Made by a program: the position numbers and the translations under genes
Shown here: piece by piece, positions 1 through 9,877 of the stretch
Layout of the letters: each line of letters starts with the position of its first letter
How positions within the stretch are numbered: the first letter of the stretch is position 1
Assembly: GCA_014529385.2 (NCBI GenBank)
Contig: CM043948.1
Location: 26,413,768 to 26,477,767 of the forward strand
From: Adiantum capillus-veneris
Taxonomy: Eukaryota > Streptophyta > Polypodiopsida > Polypodiales > Pteridaceae
Length of the DNA stretch: 64,000 nt
Direction of reading: 5' to 3'
The notes under the pieces: model-generated
What the model was told of the DNA's origin: nothing
Seen by the model: the letters and a program-made list of their open reading frames with translations, nothing else
Database searches by the model: none

Positions 1-216
1 AGATGTGCCTATGATCTGTCTGGTCAGCCTTCCAAGGAGGTGATACATGTGTTGTATCAAAGGATAATGTTTCTGCCATCCTATCACCTCCAGTCCTTTG
101 AAGAAGCGTTCTACAATGGCTTCTTCACAATAAACACTGATATTTTCGGCCCAACAATGATGAATCTATATGCAAGATACGAATCATTGATCAAGATGCA
201 CGAAACCATACGATGA
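1..216 (+). CDS. C-terminal 71 residues of an unrecognised retroelement ORF
   Basis: Frame 1 is open from the window edge to the TGA at 214-216 and encodes 71 residues including the stretch EAFYNGFFTINTDIFGPTMM. It ends 52 bases before the LTR that starts at 269 and lies on the same strand, so it is the last coding block of that element. I do not recognise the domain; it does not look like RNase H, integrase or a chromodomain. The start lies outside the window. Confidence 0.35.
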   Translation, partial: RCAYDLSGQPSKEVIHVLYQRIMFLPSYHLQSFEEAFYNGFFTINTDIFGPTMMNLYARYESLIKMHETIR

Positions 217-255
217 AGAAGCAGCCCAGCGGCCATGTCGGGGACGACATGAGCA

Positions 256-268
256 AGGAGGGGGGGAG
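256..268 (+). other. Polypurine tract of element A
   Basis: A purine run (AAGGAGGGGGGGA) sits immediately before the TGTTAGAAG start of the LTR. This is the position of the plus-strand primer of LTR retrotransposons. Confidence 0.75.
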
Positions 269-1341
269 TGTTAGAAGATGGACACACCCCACGGCAACTA
301 ACTACTCGGAAGATTATCATTTTTTTTAATTATTCATTTATTGAGGAAACCTGATTTTTCACCTTGTAAATATTGGGACTTACATAAGTTTTTAGATTGT
401 ATCCCAGTTTTGATAGTTAGATGGAGTAGATGGTTGATTTGGAACTTTAGGGTTTGAGAATTGTAAAGTATATATACCACTTTTTGACCTTAATGAAAAA
501 CCTTTTGTCATTTAAAAAAAACAAGTTTTGAAGTTTGTGAGTGAGCGTGCTGTGTATGAGAGAGAGTGTGAGCTTCATCTTGACGCTACGTGTGCACCGG
601 TGGTCGGAATCGAGTGCGGAGAAATAATACCCCAATATACATACTATACTTACATTGTGAGCCTATTTAAAAAACCCCCACCCCCCTCTGTATGTATACA
701 TTTTTATACATTTTGGTCTTTTAATAATCCTCTCTGGTTAACTCACGTGATATCATACACATTCTAAAAAGTGACCGCCCCGGGTCCCCGACGAGAGCTA
801 CGCGCCGATACCTACATTGCGCGCGTACGGTCCGGTTTTGCGAGCTCCTTCTACGAGCTTCATCTGGTGATTCAGTGAGCATACGTTGTCCGATTTTTCA
901 TTGCATCATATCCACGCGCTCACATTGAGTAGAGCTACACATTAGGCACTTTAGAATTTGGAAATGAAGACTTGCAAATTTCGGCCAGACATCCTACGTG
1001 ATTTTGCATCGGGTTCATAGACCTTAAGGAGCGACCTATTAGTGAGCGACCCATTGGTGATAGTAGTGTCTCCTTCAAGTTCTATGGTGTTTCGAGATTG
1101 TTTGATGGGTGTTCGGCTCTAGACAGCGTTGTAGGAAGTTTCCTCTTATGCACTCTTGAAAGCTGTGACTTAGACAATTGGTAGAGACCTCTGTAGGAAT
1201 TAGTTAGGAGTCGGTCGAGTGTAGGTTGACACCTTATGCTTGCTTCCACGGGCCTGTGGGTCGAGCTTCGTCCTTAGCTGACAAATCTTGTTCAGTGAGT
1301 TCTCGCTGTGCTGACGTCCGTCGCGGCGTATCCGTCCAACA
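269..1341 (+). repeat. 3' LTR of element A
   Basis: The repeat begins TGTTAGAAG after a polypurine tract and ends CCGTCCAACA, the usual TG...CA form. An inverted, clearly related LTR lies at 45484-46440, which fixes both ends independently. Compared with that copy, this LTR carries about 160 extra bases near 623-783. Most of the element lies left of the window. Confidence 0.8.
623..783. mobile_element. Small insertion inside LTR A
   Basis: The related LTR at 45484-46440 runs from the GCGGAGAA motif almost directly to CCCGACGAG, whereas here about 160 bases intervene. The insert ends in GTGACCGCCCCGGG, which resembles the ends of the inverted-repeat element at about 11338-12031. It may be a short derivative of that family. 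I see no clean target duplication. Confidence 0.35.
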
Positions 1342-1357
1342 CCCGGCAACGGCGCCA
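1342..1357 (-). other. Primer binding site, tRNA-Asp type, truncated
   Basis: The plus strand reads CCCGGCAACGGCGCCA. Its complement TGGCGCCGTTGCCGGG matches the 3' end of plant tRNA-Asp, a common primer of Ty3/gypsy elements. It lies two bases outside the LTR starting at 1360 and is cut on its other side by the end of LTR A. Confidence 0.65.
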
Positions 1358-1359
1358 AA

Positions 1360-2244
1360 TGTTGGGAGACATTGCAGCACGACCTAATCGCAACCCACAC
1401 AAAATTCTCAAATCCGTGGATCGGAAACCCGGCTAGGGCATGGAAGCACGAGCATCGGATGAATAGGAATAGAGGATTCAAGTAGAGATTAGCCACTGCA
1501 AGACTAACTCTAATCATTCTCTAATCACTAATCTAACAACTCCTACACACATCAAGTCCACCGAAGTCCGGCTTACCATAGACTAGAAACCACAAGCACA
1601 CTAATGATAAGCACACACTAATTACCACATGTCAATCACGGCACTTCATCAATAGCTACACACATGAGGTGAATGGTGGTAGAGTTTCATAAAACCTATC
1701 TACACACAAGCAAAGAATAGGGCACACACACAAATTACAAGATTAAGACCCAACTTAATCAACTTAATTTGTGATGCTAAATATCGCAAATCAATTTTCG
1801 TAGAGAGATAAGAGTGGTTAATAGCAATAAGTACATACATCTCTCAAATCTAGAATAATGAGAGTGTAATTCTACCTCATGATATAATGAAATGTAGAGA
1901 AAATAAGACTAATGAGAAAATAGGAATTCGATTAAACAAGAAGAGCTTACTCTAATTACAATTGGATTAGCACTAGCCTCTTAAGCATAAACATTAAGCT
2001 CAAGGCTAGGTCATAGAGTGAACACTCAAGAGAGAGGGAGCTCTCAAAAGTGGATCCTCAAGAGTGGATACTCAAGAATGAAGCCTCCTTGTATAAAGGT
2101 GTCCTTTTAAAGGCTTTCACCAAAATCCCTTCTACTATGGGTTTAAGATTGAGCCCTCTAGGCTAGCATATACAACTTTGGAACTCCAAGTGAGGCCAAA
2201 ACTTATACAAAGTGAGTTGGAAATAGTGAGTCACATCCATAACA
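1360..2244 (-). repeat. LTR of element Z, minus strand
   Basis: The 885-bp block starts TGTTGGGAG and ends CCATAACA on the plus strand, giving a TGTT/AACA terminal inversion. A tRNA-Asp PBS flanks its left end and a polypurine tract (complement of 2247-2256) flanks its right end. A single LTR with both signals is expected between two tandemly joined internal regions, but both internal regions are cut off here within a few tens of bases. Confidence 0.6.
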
Positions 2245-2246
2245 TA

Positions 2247-2256
2247 TCTCCCTCTT
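2247..2256 (-). other. Polypurine tract of element Z
   Basis: The minus strand reads AAGAGGGAGA just before the TGTTATGG start of LTR Z. Only a short internal stretch remains to its right before unrelated LTR sequence. Confidence 0.5.
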
Positions 2257-2279
2257 GATGCACAAACGGTGTAACCTAT

Positions 2280-2710
2280 GTTAGCCGCTGCTAACAAGCA
2301 CCTTAGTTAGCAAGCATGACAAAGCACCTCAAGCTTGGGTGGTGTTCCCACAATCACCTCAAGCTCCCTAGTCGCCAAGCATGAAAAGCATCTCAAGCAC
2401 CTTAGTCAGCAAGCACCTCAAGCACCTTAGTCATCAAGCACGACAAGCACCTCAAGCATCTTAGTCTTTAACACTAACCTTTGGAGGTCTTTAATGAAGC
2501 TAACCCTAAGGTCTTTAAGTTCCATTAGCTAGCCTTTCTCTTTGAAATACCATCTCTTATTTGGACCCCTTTACCATTGGCCCCGTGTTGAGATATATCT
2601 TAAAGAACATGTCTATATTCTAACCCTTGTTCCCGTTTATTCTCCCACATTAAATGATCAGTAAATATAAGAAAATCATTTGGGTTGATTAGATATTAGA
2701 TTTTATGACA
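2280..2710 (-). repeat. Truncated chromovirus LTR, minus strand
   Basis: The block ends TTATGACA at 2710 and is the reverse complement of the first part of the LTRs at 4774, 23316-24900, 47890 and 49519. It shares the block around ACCAACCCAAATGATTTTCT and the CTCAAGCACCTTAGTCA repeats. The far end is missing and no polypurine tract or coding sequence follows, so it is a fragment or a degraded solo LTR. The left limit is approximate. Confidence 0.65.
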
Positions 2711-3238
2711 AGATTTTTGATGGATGGAGTGCATACTACACATTGGCATGTGGTCATAATAATTATCTAATTTTCTTAGTTCAATTAATGCAAAACAATA
2801 GCCAATGTGGAATCTGTTCTTAAGAAGGTCCACAAGGAATATAGTAAATGTTCAGAATGGAAAATGAGTATAAATTCAAGAAAATTGGACAAGACACCCC
2901 TAGTGCAATTAGAAATTTATTCAATGTTGAAGAAGCACACTTTGAACACCACACTTCACAACAATAGACATTGTAATTTCGCATCAAAGCACCATTGTAT
3001 ACAATCAACACATGTTGAAGAATATAAGCTCCAATTACCTTTTTGTACTTGCAATTTTAGTTCATCTTATGGTGAATATGTGCGATCAATGTCTTGTTCT
3101 GAGTCCGAGCATTGTTTGTTTTTTACTGTTGAATTGTCTACATCTATCATGAGATTCTCTTCTATTTCAGTTATCGTGCACTGTGATACAGCGGCATTGA
3201 ACTCGCCTTCATCTTCGATTTGACAATCATAGAACCAA
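2711..3238. other. Unassigned sequence with one uncharacterised ORF
   Basis: This stretch lies between the LTR fragment and the chromovirus integrase. A 138-residue ORF runs from 2807 to 3223 on the plus strand. It contains several Cys and His residues but no motif I recognise, and nothing supports a promoter or splice site. I see no other feature. Confidence 0.2.
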
Positions 3239-4415
3239 CTAATGCCAAAAGACCAAGTATGATAAAGGGAAGCAACTTGGATTACTCCAGCCATTGCCTA
3301 TCCCAAATTCACCATCGGAGAGTATATCCATGATTTCATCTTTTGGATTGCCCAAGTCTATCCATGGGAAAACGGGAATATGGACAATAGTTGACAGGTT
3401 TAGCAAACAAGCACACTTCATTCTTGTCAAAAAGATTATTAAGGCACACCAAATGGCAACTCTCTTCATATCACACGTTTTCAAACACCATGGATTACGA
3501 ACATCCATCGTGTCAGATACAGTTCCTAGAATGACCAATAATTTTTGTAAAGGTCTCTTTGAATATCTAGGTACAATATTGAATTTCTCTTCGGCCTATC
3601 ATGTACAAACAGAGGGCCAAAGTGAGATAGCCAATCTCAAGATTCTCAATCTACTAAAGACTTATGTTACTAAAGTAGATCAACACTCACAATGGAAAAA
3701 TCACTTACCTCTTGTAAAGTATGCGTACAATAATACTATACATACTTCTATGGGATAAGCACCTTTTGATATAATTGAAGGAAGACCTAAAAGTCTCTTG
3801 CTACTTAAAGTACATGGGAAGATCTTTGTTGCCGATGAGTATAGCCGTAACCTACAAAAATCTTTTCAAAAGATTAAGGAGGCTATATTCATCTCTCAAA
3901 AAAGGCAAAAAGTTGTTGCTGATAAGCACATAAGGGCGTTAACGTTAAAAGAAAATGATTGGGTCCTACTTAAGTTTCCTAAGTCTCGATTGAGGCAAAC
4001 AACATGTAAAAATCCTACGAGCCATCAAAAGTATTATGCTAAACTAGAAAAAAGATACTATGGCCCTTTCTAAATCTTGAAGCCCATGAATGAGATGGCT
4101 TATCAACTCAAGTTGCCCAACCATTGGCTCATACACAATGCTTTGCGTGTGAGCCTACTTAAGCCCTACAAAGGAGAACCACCAAGTGAACCAATTATTG
4201 AAGACCCTCCCGAAATTGAAGACCAAGAAGAGGTGCTACAAATTGAAGCTATCCTTCGGCACGAAGACAAGGTCCTACGACATGGTAAGATTATCTGACG
4301 GTATCTTATTAAGTTCAAAAAATATCCTTTTGAAGATGCTAGATGATGGATGCAAGGAATACAGCTTAAGGATAGTATGAACCTTGTCAATGCTTACAAT
4401 GCTACATTAGAGTAA
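3239..4415 (+). pseudogene. Chromovirus D integrase and chromodomain, broken
   Basis: One frame encodes the integrase core and tail of a Ty3/gypsy chromovirus, which inserts the cDNA and tethers it to chromatin. The catalytic Asp is in WTIVDRFSK, the second in IVSD, and the Glu in GQSEIAN. The tail holds LRVSLLKPYKGE followed by a chromodomain-like segment with YLIKFKKYPFEDA. Stops interrupt it at 3756-3758, 4071-4073, 4296-4298 and near 4346, and the second Asp sits in a diverged SDTVPRM context. Everything upstream of the core (gag, protease, RT, RNase H) is missing. Its relatives at 26561-27333 and 35584-36165 belong to the same family. It is non-functional, and confidence in the family is high. 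Confidence 0.88.
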
Positions 4416-4760
4416 GAAAATGTGCAAATTTCTTTTAAATGACCAATGTTTTTGTCTTATAAGACTAATTCTCTTTTTATTGTGCACAAATTTAAGTAGT
4501 ATGCATGCTTAGAATCATGTTTGTGATGACAACGTCTCTCAAGCACCAAGTAGAATTTGTCACTCTACTTTGGGAGAATGAAATTGACCAAGGAGTAGAC
4601 ATGCTTGTAGCAGCTATGTCTCCCAAGCACCAAATGGATTAGTCATCCATTTTGGAAAGATGTCGTAGGGTAAAAAGGGATCCTCTACCCGCTAAGAAAG
4701 GTTGACTAATGACTAAGTCTTTATCTCTTCTACCTCATAGTTGAGGACGACTATGATTTC
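4416..4760 (+). other. 3' untranslated region of chromovirus D, with intact TTAA site
   Basis: This is noncoding sequence between the chromodomain stop and the polypurine tract. It aligns to 24918-25239 plus 26538-26560 of chromovirus E. The single TTAA at 4435-4438 is the uninterrupted counterpart of the site where a 1.3-kb element sits in chromovirus E. Confidence 0.75.
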
Positions 4761-4773
4761 AAGAGAGAGGTAA
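4761..4773 (+). other. Polypurine tract of chromovirus D
   Basis: AAGAGAGAGGTAA directly precedes the TGTCATAA start of the LTR. The same tract is present in inverted form at 24901-24917 next to the LTR of chromovirus E. Confidence 0.7.
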
Positions 4774-5035
4774 TGTCATAAAAACTAATATCAACCAACC
4801 CAAATGATTTTCTCATATTAAAATAATCATTTAATGTGGGAGAATAAACGAGAACAAGGATTAGAATATAGGTATGGGTTTTAGCTGCATCTCAGCATGG
4901 GACCAAAGGTAATGGGTCCCAATCGGGAGATGGTCTATCAAAGAGCAATGCTAATGGAGCTTAAAGACCCTAGGGTTAGCTTCATTAAAGATCTCCAATG
5001 GTCAGTGTTAAAAAGTCCTTTGACCTTAGGTAAGC
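4774..5035 (+). repeat. 3' LTR of chromovirus D, first part
   Basis: It starts TGTCATAAAA after the polypurine tract and runs to the TAAGC at 5031-5035, where a copia element interrupts it. The sequence resumes at 8538. Together the parts make about 1.6 kb, matching the LTR lengths of the other family members. Confidence 0.85.
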
Positions 5036-5227
5036 TGAAGGAGTACGAGCGGAAGTGCGACGCGAGAGAGAGTGCGAGAAGAAGAGCACGACGATATGGT
5101 GAACTCGCTCTACTGTAATGTGTAGATCATAGTGAGTTCTTATTAGGTTTTTACAAAAGAATATGTGTACATACCTGGCGGCCCGCCCACTTACCTGGGC
5201 GACCACATTGGGCTTTATACCCCAACA
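5036..5227 (-). repeat. 3' LTR of the copia element
   Basis: 192 bp, starting TGAAGGAG and ending CCCCAACA on the plus strand. It is nearly identical to 8346-8537; the visible differences are GACGCG/GACACG, GATCAT/GAGCAT and TACCTGG/TACTTGG. Confidence 0.95.
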
Positions 5228-5242
5228 ACCTCCCACTTAAAG
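5228..5242 (-). other. Polypurine tract of the copia element
   Basis: The minus strand reads AAGTGGGAGGT immediately before the 3' LTR. Confidence 0.7.
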
Positions 5243-5316
5243 TCCAATGTGGTACTTTAAGTGTGAGGGAAGCTACTATACAATCTAATATACAAGAGAT
5301 GTAGAGAAGTGATGTA

Positions 5317-6990
5317 CTACCCTACACCTAACTGGTTGCGAAAATGCGCAAAGCTCTCTAAGGGAAGTTCTTTTGTAAGTAGATCAGCAGGATTTTCTGT
5401 GGTGTGAACTTTGACAAGCTGAATTTTCTTATCCTCTAGCATTTCCCTGATGAAATGATACTTGACATCCACATTCTTTGTCTTTGAGTGATAAACTGGA
5501 TTGCGAGCCAATTGTATAGCACTCTGACTATCACAATATAACACAGGCATCTCTTCTTTGATTCCCAAATCTGTTACTAGTTGATTAAGCCAAATTGATT
5601 CTTTGCATGACTCTGATGCTGCAACATATTCAGTCTGTGTAGTAGACTGAGTAACACAATCTTGTAATCTAGAACGCCATGATACTGCTCCACCATCCAA
5701 TGTAAAGACATACCCTGACGTAGACCTTCGGTTGTCTAAGTCACCTGCATAATCTGAGTCTGTAAAACCCTTTACACTTAGCTCCTGACTCCCATAGCAT
5801 ATACGCATACTCTTTGTAGCTTTCAGGTATCTCAATATTCCTTTCACTGCCTCCCACTGTTTCATGCCTGGGTTTAACATGTATCGACTTACTACTCCCA
5901 CTGCAAATGCAATGTCTGGGCGAGTAGCAATCATTGCATACATCAAACTACCCACTGCAGACGCATATGGAATCTTATCCATTTCAGCCTGTTCTTCCTC
6001 AGACACGGGACAATCTTGTTTGCTAAGTTTCACATATGGTGGCAATGGAACACTCAATGCCTTTCCCTTCTCCATATTGAAACGTTGCAAAACCTTGTCA
6101 ATATACTCTGTTTGAGACAACCAAATCAACTTCTTTGATCTGTCTCTTTCAATGCGCATACCAAGTATATGACTTGCCTCACCCATGTCTTTCATGTCAA
6201 ACGATTTTGCCATCTTTGACTTCAAAGCTGAAATTTCTTCCAAGTGCTTGCCATCAATCAACATGTCATCCACATACAAAATAAGGATCAGCCAACTACC
6301 ATCCTTAGCCTTCTTTGTATATAGACAGTGATCGAACTCACTACGTTTGTAGCCTTGAGAAAGCATAAACTTGTGGAACTTATGGTACCATGCCCTCGGT
6401 GATTGTTTTAAGCCATAAAGACTCTTTAACAGCTGGAATACCCAATCTTCCTTGCCTTTCTCAACAAACCCTTGTGGCTGCTGCATGTAAATTTCCACAT
6501 CTAAATCACCATGCAAGAACGTTGTCTTGACATCCATTTGGTGCCGCACCAAATCTAATATGGAAACCAATGCAAGAAAGCATCTCAATGTAGTCATCTT
6601 GACCACCGGAGAGAAGACTTCATCAAAGTCAATGCCTTGTTCTTTCTTAAAGCCCTTGGCAACAAGCCTTGCTTTGTACTTTGGCTGACTATCATGAGTG
6701 GTGATCTTATACCTGTAAACCCATTTACAAGGTAGAGCCTTTTTGCCCTGTGGTAATTTAACTAGCTTCCATGTCTGGTTTTTATGCAGAGCTGTCATCT
6801 CTGACTGCATGGCCAATTTCCAATTCCCGGAGTCCTTCATTTGCACTGCTTCCTTGTAACATGAAGGCTCATTGCAATCAGTCAACATGACATAGTTCAT
6901 AGATGGAACAAACCTATCAGGAGGTCGCGTGATACGTCCAGATCTATGCACAATAGGTGGCTCAGGATCAGCCACAACCTGTGGTTCCAC
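5317..6990 (-). CDS. Copia reverse transcriptase and RNase H
   Basis: This open frame of about 557 residues encodes the RT and RNase H part of a copia polyprotein, which copies the element RNA into DNA. Recognisable segments in order are WKLAMQSEMTALHKNQTW, GKKALPCKWVYRYK, GIDFDEVFSPVVKMTTLR, the RT catalytic ILYVDDML, the connection SLMYAMIATRPDIAFAVG, and the RNase H core with FTDSDYAGD, SSCK-type ESCKESIWL and LYCDSQSAIQLA. It ends near HTTENPADLLTKELP, as the family does. It is in the same frame as the upstream integrase and separated from it only by one TAG at 6997-6999. The domain is intact, but it is expected to be translated only by readthrough of that stop. Confidence 0.93.
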   Translation of the reverse strand: MEPQVVADPEPPIVHRSGRITRPPDRFVPSMNYVMLTDCNEPSCYKEAVQMKDSGNWKLAMQSEMTALHKNQTWKLVKLPQGKKALPCKWVYRYKITTHDSQPKYKARLVAKGFKKEQGIDFDEVFSPVVKMTTLRCFLALVSILDLVRHQMDVKTTFLHGDLDVEIYMQQPQGFVEKGKEDWVFQLLKSLYGLKQSPRAWYHKFHKFMLSQGYKRSEFDHCLYTKKAKDGSWLILILYVDDMLIDGKHLEEISALKSKMAKSFDMKDMGEASHILGMRIERDRSKKLIWLSQTEYIDKVLQRFNMEKGKALSVPLPPYVKLSKQDCPVSEEEQAEMDKIPYASAVGSLMYAMIATRPDIAFAVGVVSRYMLNPGMKQWEAVKGILRYLKATKSMRICYGSQELSVKGFTDSDYAGDLDNRRSTSGYVFTLDGGAVSWRSRLQDCVTQSTTQTEYVAASESCKESIWLNQLVTDLGIKEEMPVLYCDSQSAIQLARNPVYHSKTKNVDVKYHFIREMLEDKKIQLVKVHTTENPADLLTKELPLESFAHFRNQLGVG

Positions 6991-6996
6991 TCTATC

Positions 6997-8290
6997 CTAT
7001 CCTTGATCCTCTTGAGCCCTGACATTTTGTCTTGCACGTGCAGGTCCATCTTCTTGGAAGACAACTCTTCTAATCTCCTCAACCCTCTCTGGTTTAGAAT
7101 GATATTTGGATTCATTAAAGTGAACATCATTACTACGGATAACCTTTTTGGATTCGGGATCCCAAAGTCTGTACCCCATCTCACCAGAATTACCATAGCC
7201 TAGAAAGATGCACTTTCTACTCTTTGGCTCAAATTTGTTCCTAAATTCCTTTGGAACGTGAGTATATGCCTCACAGCCAAAGACTCTGAGATGCTTGTAT
7301 GATGGAATTTTGCCTGACCATACCATCTCTGGCACTGAATCCTTCTGCAAAACCTTGCTAGGAGATCTATTTACAAGATGAACAGCTGTTGATACAGCTT
7401 TAGCCCAAAACCCATTTGGCAGCTGTGCATTAGACAACATACTTTTGACCTTCTCTTGTATGGTCCTATTCATCCTCTCAGCAACACCATTTTGAGGAGG
7501 ATTGTAAGGAGCAGTAAGTTCACGTTTTATACCTTTTGACTCACATAAGTCCTGAAAGGACTTTGAAACATACTCTCCACCATTGTCAGTGCGTAAGCAC
7601 TTAAGCTTCTTGCCACTCTGATTCTCCACAAGTGTCACAAACGTTTTGAAAACACTAAACGCTTCATCCTTGTGATTGAGAAAGTAAACCCATACTTTCC
7701 TCGAGTAATCATCTATAAATGTCATAAAGTAAGAAGCTCCCCCTAGAGATAGGTTAGGCATAGGTCCACACAAATCACTATGAACAAGTGCCAACTGTGT
7801 ATCTCTTCTACTGCTTCTATGCTTATGTGGTTGCTGTGTTTGGTTACCATACAGATAATGTTCACAGAATTCAAAATCATTAAACGAAAAGCCAGGCAAA
7901 TAACCATAACCAGACAAGATTTCCATTCCCTTCTTGGACATATGTCCTAACCGGCTATGCCACAAAGAAACGTTCGGCTGCTCGGTTACATTGATTACAT
8001 TTTTAGAGACATTTGATACATAAATCATGTAAATCCCTCTAGACTTTACTCCATGTGCTACTGTCATCGAACCCTTGGATATCTTCCACATGTTTTGTCC
8101 AAAAGTGATGACAAAGCCAGCATCATCAAGTAAACCTCTGGTGATCAAGCTCTTTGTAATTGCGGGAACATGTCTCACATTCTTCAGCGTGAAAGAAGAG
8201 CCATCCTGAGAACACCGAGACCTTTGGCTTTGCCCACAAGATTTGGGGCCGTGTCTTCGCCTGTCAAATTGCACTCCAACTGAGCAGGTG
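6997..8290 (-). pseudogene. Copia integrase with protease remnant, terminated by TAG
   Basis: The block starts with the C-terminal end of protease (the DGSSFTLKNVRHVPAITKSL region) followed by the pre-integrase zinc motif region WHSRLGHMSKKGMEIL. The integrase core has LVHSDLCGPM, TFIDDYSRKVWVYFL and LRTDNGGEY with the downstream Glu in GVAERMNRT, so the D-D-E residues are present. The reading frame ends in TAG at 6997-6999, after which the same frame continues as RT. Upstream of about 8290 the sequence passes straight into the PBS, so no gag and no protease active-site Asp exist. A frameshift near 8200 separates the first protease residues. Confidence 0.88.
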
Positions 8291-8331
8291 ACTCTGGCTA
8301 CCTGCAAATGCTGCCCTGAGCCTCGATCTGA

Positions 8332-8343
8332 GCTCTGATACCA
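8332..8343 (-). other. Primer binding site, initiator Met tRNA
   Basis: The minus strand reads TGGTATCAGAGC three bases from the end of the 5' LTR. This is the standard plant copia primer site. Confidence 0.93.
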
Positions 8344-8345
8344 GT

Positions 8346-8537
8346 TGAAGGAGTACGAGCGGAAGTGCGACACGAGAGAGAGTGCGAGAAGAAGAGCACG
8401 ACGATATGGTGAACTCGCTCTACTGTAATGTGTAGAGCATAGTGAGTTCTTATTAGGTTTTTACAAAAGAATATGTGTACATACTTGGCGGCCCGCCCAC
8501 TTACCTGGGCGACCACATTGGGCTTTATACCCCAACA
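8346..8537 (-). repeat. 5' LTR of the copia element
   Basis: 192 bp, paired with 5036-5227. It is short for an LTR but has complete TG...CA ends and a flanking TAAGC duplication. Confidence 0.95.
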
Positions 8538-9877
8538 TAAGCTAGGGTTGAGCTTGAGGTGGGAACCCGGCCCAAGCTTGAGGTGTTTGTCGTGCTTGAT
8601 GACTAAGGTGCCTGAGGTGCTTGTTGTGCTTGATGACTAAGGTGCCTGAGGTGCTTGATGACTAAGATACTTGAGGTGCTTGTTGTGCTTGCCGACTACA
8701 GAGCCTAAGGTGCTTGTGGGAACACTACCCAGGCTTGAGGTGCTTTGTCATGCTTGCTGACTACGGTGCTTGGGGGTAAGGTGTGCAAAACTCAACAAAT
8801 ATCCCTACAATGAGGGGGAGAGCCCTACAAGAGGGGGGATGAGAGAGAACACACCCACCCTCATACAAGGAAAGCTTGATAGAAATAAAGCAATAGGGAC
8901 ACTTGTCAAGTTCCTCTTCATGTTACCATCATGGTGTGCCTAAAGCCTATTGGTTGGCCTACCAAGCAGTCCAATAATAAATTAGTTAATTTGATTAATT
9001 TTTTTATCTTGTCAAGTCCTCTCTCTCTCAAAGGGGAAAGGGGGACACTTGTCCCAAGGCTAGCATGCTTGCTTGATATGCATCTTGCTTGTGATTGTCC
9101 AGACTTGCAGGGGTCCAATGAGCTTCAGGCTTGTGCTAGAAGAGGGGTTCAACCAAGGAAGCTAGGGGCATGCTTTGGGGGTATACTCTCCCACACACAC
9201 TCACACACACCCTCATTGTGTGAAGTGCAAAGTTCAAGAGCTCCATATCCTTCTCCAAGTTCGTAGAGAAGTTGAGAGCCTACACCAACACTCTTGGCTA
9301 TGGAATGCAAATCCAACCAAGAGCCATGCTTCAATGCTTAAGCTTGACATCTTCTCCATATTCATTACTATGCTATTATGTATGCTAGCAAGAAGAGTGA
9401 TGATAAGTGATGAACTAATTATTTCTCCTATGAAATGTTTCTTCTTCCTCTTCCCTACCCTTGTTCCCCGCTAGCTCTCTCCACCTTCGAAGGTGTTTGA
9501 GGCCTTGGGATAGTTAATGCTTTCCACAAAGTTTATGTTATGCTCATGATGCGTGAATCTTTCCATCTTTATTGCATCACCTAAGTCACATGGAACACAA
9601 AGATTGTATTGTACCAAGTCTCTCTTGATGGGAGAAACTATAATACAAATGCCTATTGGAGGGGGGACCGAGCTCCACATAAATCGGGTCCTCAATTGTA
9701 GTCATGTTTTCTAAACTCTCTCTCTTGCAAAAGTATTGTTCATGCCAAGTTAACTAAATGCTATGTTTATGCTGCTATCATCAATTAAGTTCACCCTCTA
9801 TGCTCACAAAGTAATTTCACAAAAGTACTATCTCTAATTTCCGCTACTCTCAAAGTTAATAGGCCATTTCCATTACA
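8538..9877 (+). repeat. 3' LTR of chromovirus D, second part
   Basis: It continues the LTR after the copia insertion and ends GGCCATTTCCATTACA. The equivalent ends at 23316 and 49402 confirm the limit. It carries the repeated TGACTAAGGTGCTTGAGG motif near 8590-8780. It abuts minus-strand Ty3 RT codons at 9878, so chromovirus D inserted into, or was joined to, that element. Confidence 0.85.

Larger units (their letters stand above)
5036..8537 (-). mobile_element. Ty1/copia retrotransposon lacking gag, minus strand
   Basis: A 3502-bp element with 192-bp LTRs (5036-5227 and 8346-8537), an initiator-Met PBS and a polypurine tract. A perfect 5-bp duplication TAAGC flanks it at 5031-5035 and 8538-8542, and the interrupted LTR reads continuously across the site. 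The two LTRs differ at about three positions, so insertion is fairly recent. The internal region is only about 3.1 kb because gag and the catalytic half of protease are gone. Coding resembles the Tork/Tnt1-like lineage; this assignment is from memory. Confidence 0.93.

Noticed and set aside
1342-1357. tRNA gene fragment
   Set aside because: Only the tRNA 3' end sequence is present, at a fixed place next to an LTR, which makes it a primer binding site. The same holds for the TGGTATCAGAGC sites.
2807-3223. 138-residue ORF as a gene
   Set aside because: There is no motif, no supporting signals and it sits between two element fragments; kept only as unassigned sequence.
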